From Desulfobacteraceae bacterium (lineage in GTDB: Bacteria; Desulfobacterota; Desulfobacteria; Desulfobacterales; UBA5852): DNA of 64,000 nucleotides. Below, piece by piece: positions 61,950 to 64,000 of the stretch. Position 1 is the stretch's first letter. Every line of letters starts with the position of its first letter. Where the stretch lies: the NCBI GenBank assembly GCA_014237395.1, contig JABZFP010000015.1:62001-126000 (forward strand). Direction: 5' to 3'. The notes beneath the pieces were generated by a model. That model did no database searches. It was given only the letters and a program-made list of their open reading frames with translations, and was not told where the DNA came from. Position numbers and translations under genes: made by a program.

Positions 61950-62753
61950 TCATTGTTTGAGTTTCTGCGCGGCGATTTTAGATTCGGTCGACCGGGGGAA
62001 GCGGTCGATCAGGTCCTTAAAAATCAACCGCGCATTTTCATTGTCGCCCAGTTCGGTAAACGCCATACCCTGTTTGAGAAGGGCGGCCGGCACTTTATTG
62101 CCATTGGGATAATTTTCGATAACCTTCTGGTATTCCAGAATCGCTTTTTCGTACCAGTTTTCACGATAATAGGTCTCGCCAATCCAGAACTGGGCATTGT
62201 CGGCCTGATCGGATTGCGGAAACTTCTTCAAAAGGGTCTCGAAAGCGCCGCGCGCGCCGCCGTAATCTTCACCATCGAACGCTTTTTTCCCCTGAGCGTA
62301 GAGGGCGATGTCTTCAGATTGTTTGCTATTTCCCCTATTGGCCGTCGCGCCTCCGGCTGCACCTCCAGCCGCGGCCTGGACATCGAGATACTTCTCTACC
62401 TTGGCCAGGCGCACGTCGAACGCATCCAGGCGCGCACTCAGATCAGCGACGTGCTGCTGAAGGCGATGGTCGGTTTCGTCGGTGCGTCCGCCAAGCAGCT
62501 GCAACTCCTTTTTGAAGCGCTGGAATTCGGCCCGCATTTCAGCCTTATAGTCGCTGAACGACTGGTATTTTTCATCCCGATCGGCACCAAAACTAGAGAG
62601 ATCCTCCCGCGTGGCGGTATACTTTTTCTCCAGATCGGCATATTTTTTTTCCAAGGTGATCGTCCGACTATCCAGGGTTATGACATCTTGTCGTGTCGCA
62701 CAACCGGCCATCAGGACCATTCCAACCGCTAAGCACAGCAAGGATTTCTTCAT
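61950..62753 (-). CDS. cpoB: Tol-Pal system protein YbgF/CpoB, lipoprotein form
   Basis: A 267-residue protein. Signal peptide with lipobox (LMAGC), then a coiled-coil region (~30-120), and a C-terminal domain of TPR repeats (YGGARGAFETLLKKFPQSDQAD; YEKAILEYQKVIENYPNGNK; ENARLIFKDLIDRFPRSTESK). CpoB couples Tol-Pal to peptidoglycan synthesis. E. coli CpoB is periplasmic and not lipidated; this copy is. A terminator separates it from pal. GGGAAA before the ATG. Confidence 0.9.
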   Translation of the reverse strand: MKKSLLCLAVGMVLMAGCATRQDVITLDSRTITLEKKYADLEKKYTATREDLSSFGADRDEKYQSFSDYKAEMRAEFQRFKKELQLLGGRTDETDHRLQQHVADLSARLDAFDVRLAKVEKYLDVQAAAGGAAGGATANRGNSKQSEDIALYAQGKKAFDGEDYGGARGAFETLLKKFPQSDQADNAQFWIGETYYRENWYEKAILEYQKVIENYPNGNKVPAALLKQGMAFTELGDNENARLIFKDLIDRFPRSTESKIAAQKLKQ

Positions 62754-62791
62754 GACAGTTTCCCGGTTTGCAAGGGTTATAGACAAAACAA

Positions 62792-62826
62792 AAAACCTGC
62801 CCGCCGACAGGCAGCGGGCAGGTTTT
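62792..62826 (-). terminator. Terminator between pal and cpoB
   Basis: AAAACCTGCCCG (62792-62803) pairs perfectly over 12 bases with CGGGCAGGTTTT (62815-62826) around an 11-base loop. On the minus strand it is followed by TTGTTTTG. It should reduce read-through from tolB-pal into cpoB. Confidence 0.75.
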
Positions 62827-62898
62827 AGACTCTGCGGGAACATCGATCGGCAGTAACTTGGCCACCATGCGTGGCACGGTTCCATTGCCGGGGAAAAA

Positions 62899-63432
62899 CT
62901 ATTTCAGTTTAAACTGGCCGCGGCGGTTTTTCGCCCAGGCTTCTTCCGTGCTGCGGTTGTCCAGTGGTCGCTCTTCACCGTAGCTGATCGTTGAAAGGCG
63001 CGAAGCGGAAATACCCAGATCCACGAGGTAGGCCTGGGCACTCATGGCGCGACGTTCGCCAAGGGCGAGGTTGTATTCATTGGTGCCGCGTTCGTCACAA
63101 TGTCCTTCGATGGTGACCATGACGCCGGGATTCGCATTGAGCCAGGCGGCTTTATTCTTCAAGGTTGCCTGGGCCATGGCGGACAGCGCCGCACTGTCGA
63201 AATCAAAATAAATATGTTCGTTGATGAATTGGTTCATGGCTTGTTCGGCCGCCCGTTTGGCAGCGTCGGCCTGCAGATCGTCACTGCCGGTGGTTGACCC
63301 GGTGTCGGCCGGCGGTGTCGTCTTTTGGGTGGTATCCTGATCCACCGCCGACTGCTGGGCGCAAGATGTGAATAACATCAGTCCAGGCACCAGTAGCAAC
63401 AGGGCCAGAACCATCCATAGTTTTCTTTGCAT
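62899..63432 (-). CDS. pal: Peptidoglycan-associated lipoprotein Pal
   Basis: A 177-residue outer-membrane lipoprotein. Signal with lipobox (LFTSC). A Thr/Asp-rich linker, then the OmpA-like peptidoglycan-binding domain (~75-177: [43 protein letters not shown]). AAAGGAGGAACA before the ATG at 63432. Anchors the outer membrane to peptidoglycan with TolB. Confidence 0.96.
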   Translation of the reverse strand: MQRKLWMVLALLLLVPGLMLFTSCAQQSAVDQDTTQKTTPPADTGSTTGSDDLQADAAKRAAEQAMNQFINEHIYFDFDSAALSAMAQATLKNKAAWLNANPGVMVTIEGHCDERGTNEYNLALGERRAMSAQAYLVDLGISASRLSTISYGEERPLDNRSTEEAWAKNRRGQFKLK

Positions 63433-63459
63433 TGTTCCTCCTTTCAACAACCTAACACA

Positions 63460-64000
63460 TTAGTTAAGGTGCTTATTAGGCGACCATTGGGGATTGGTTT
63501 GTTCACCCGGAAGCGTCAACAACCGGCGTTGATCGGTTCCAAAAGCCGTCATCACATAGATGCGTGAACGCCCCTCGCGGTTAGAACTGAAGACGATCAT
63601 GCTGCCGTCAGGCGACCAGCAAGGCGATTCATTGTTGCCCGCATCGCGGGTCAACTGAACCGGTGGACGACCGCTGAAACCAATGACAAATATATCGTTT
63701 CGACTGCCTTCCATGCCGGCGTAAGCCAGCTTGTCTCCCTTGGGGGACCAACTGGGCTGAGTATTATAGCGTCCTTGGAATGTCAGGCGGTCGACGCGTC
63801 CAGAATCGAGATCTTTAACATAAATGTGTGGGTTTCCGGAGCGGTTGGAAACGAAAGCAAATTTCTTTCCATCCGGAGACCAGGTAGGGGAGACATCGCT
63901 TCCCCAACTTTTCGTCAACCTTTTAATAATTTTCCCTTTTCCAGTCAACAGATAAATTTCCTGATCACCGGTGAAGGACAGTGTTGCCGCCAGGCGCATA
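63460..64000 (-). CDS. tolB: TolB beta-propeller protein, 5' end outside window
   Basis: The last ~180 residues of TolB: repeated propeller blades with SPTWSPDGKKFAFVSNRSGNPHIYVKDL, QPSWSPKGDKLAYAG and SPCWSPDGSMIVFSSNREG. The frame is open to the right edge, so the N-terminal domain and signal peptide lie beyond. It stops 27 bases before the pal start, in the usual tolB-pal order. Confidence 0.95.
   Translation of the reverse strand, partial: MRLAATLSFTGDQEIYLLTGKGKIIKRLTKSWGSDVSPTWSPDGKKFAFVSNRSGNPHIYVKDLDSGRVDRLTFQGRYNTQPSWSPKGDKLAYAGMEGSRNDIFVIGFSGRPPVQLTRDAGNNESPCWSPDGSMIVFSSNREGRSRIYVMTAFGTDQRRLLTLPGEQTNPQWSPNKHLN

Overview
The window looks like a chromosomal segment of a sulfate-reducing member of the Desulfobacterota, probably Desulfobacterales and Desulfosarcina/Desulfatitalea-like. 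The main evidence is a complete Hmc transmembrane redox operon (16-haem HmcA, HmcB to HmcF, with Rrf1 and Rrf2 regulators), the density of multi-PAS kinases, and a fatty-acid beta-oxidation pair. The taxon is inferred from gene content; no search was run. Most of the DNA is GC-rich. The exceptions are the left 7 kb and a few AT-rich promoter regions.

Layout. (1) 1-7.2 kb: an integrated element. A tyrosine recombinase faces the 3' end of a tRNA-Met(CAT) gene. Further left lie small hypothetical genes, a small winged-helix-like regulator and the hsdS-hsdR part of a type I restriction-modification system that runs off the left edge. (2) 7.2-14.9 kb: core genes hpt, a very acidic zinc-ribbon membrane protein, a dnaJ/cbpA-type co-chaperone, mnmG, and a divergent radical SAM gene of the YhcC family. 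(3) 15-26.8 kb: a receiver-like/PEP-synthase-like fusion, a membrane-anchored unknown, a secreted TPR protein, a DUF1848 gene coupled to dusB, and a large CsgG-like lipoprotein. (4) 26.9-33.5 kb: a fad operon (multifunctional enzyme and thiolase) with three copies of a TGAAT-N4-ATTCA palindrome in its upstream region, a SelD-N-type flavoprotein, and a glutamate-receptor-like potassium channel. (5) 33.8-40.3 kb: a Yej/Opp peptide ABC transporter operon whose gene junctions carry two copies of a ~145 bp structured repeat with covarying arms. (6) 40.3-45.7 kb: three overlapping sensor/receiver genes, one with a probable haem-binding periplasmic domain. (7) 45.9-54.6 kb: rrf2-hmcABCDEF, an unknown gene, a double universal stress protein, and rrf1, all in one direction. 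(8) 54.9-64 kb: rplM-rpsI, a CYTH cyclase with an EEP phosphatase, bactofilin with a coiled-coil partner, a SAM hydrolase, ruvCAB, cpoB, pal and the 3' end of tolB.

How it fits together. Hmc would pass electrons between the periplasmic cytochrome pool and cytoplasmic heterodisulfide-reductase-like chemistry. Rrf2 and Rrf1 frame that operon, and the kinases immediately downstream are candidate partners of the otherwise kinase-less Rrf1. The leads I consider strongest are the covarying hairpin pair in the peptide transporter operon, the fad-linked triple palindrome, the ligand-site change in the receptor-like potassium channel, the receiver/PEP-binding fusion, and the Hmc accessory genes. No CRISPR array, rRNA or intact insertion sequence was seen.
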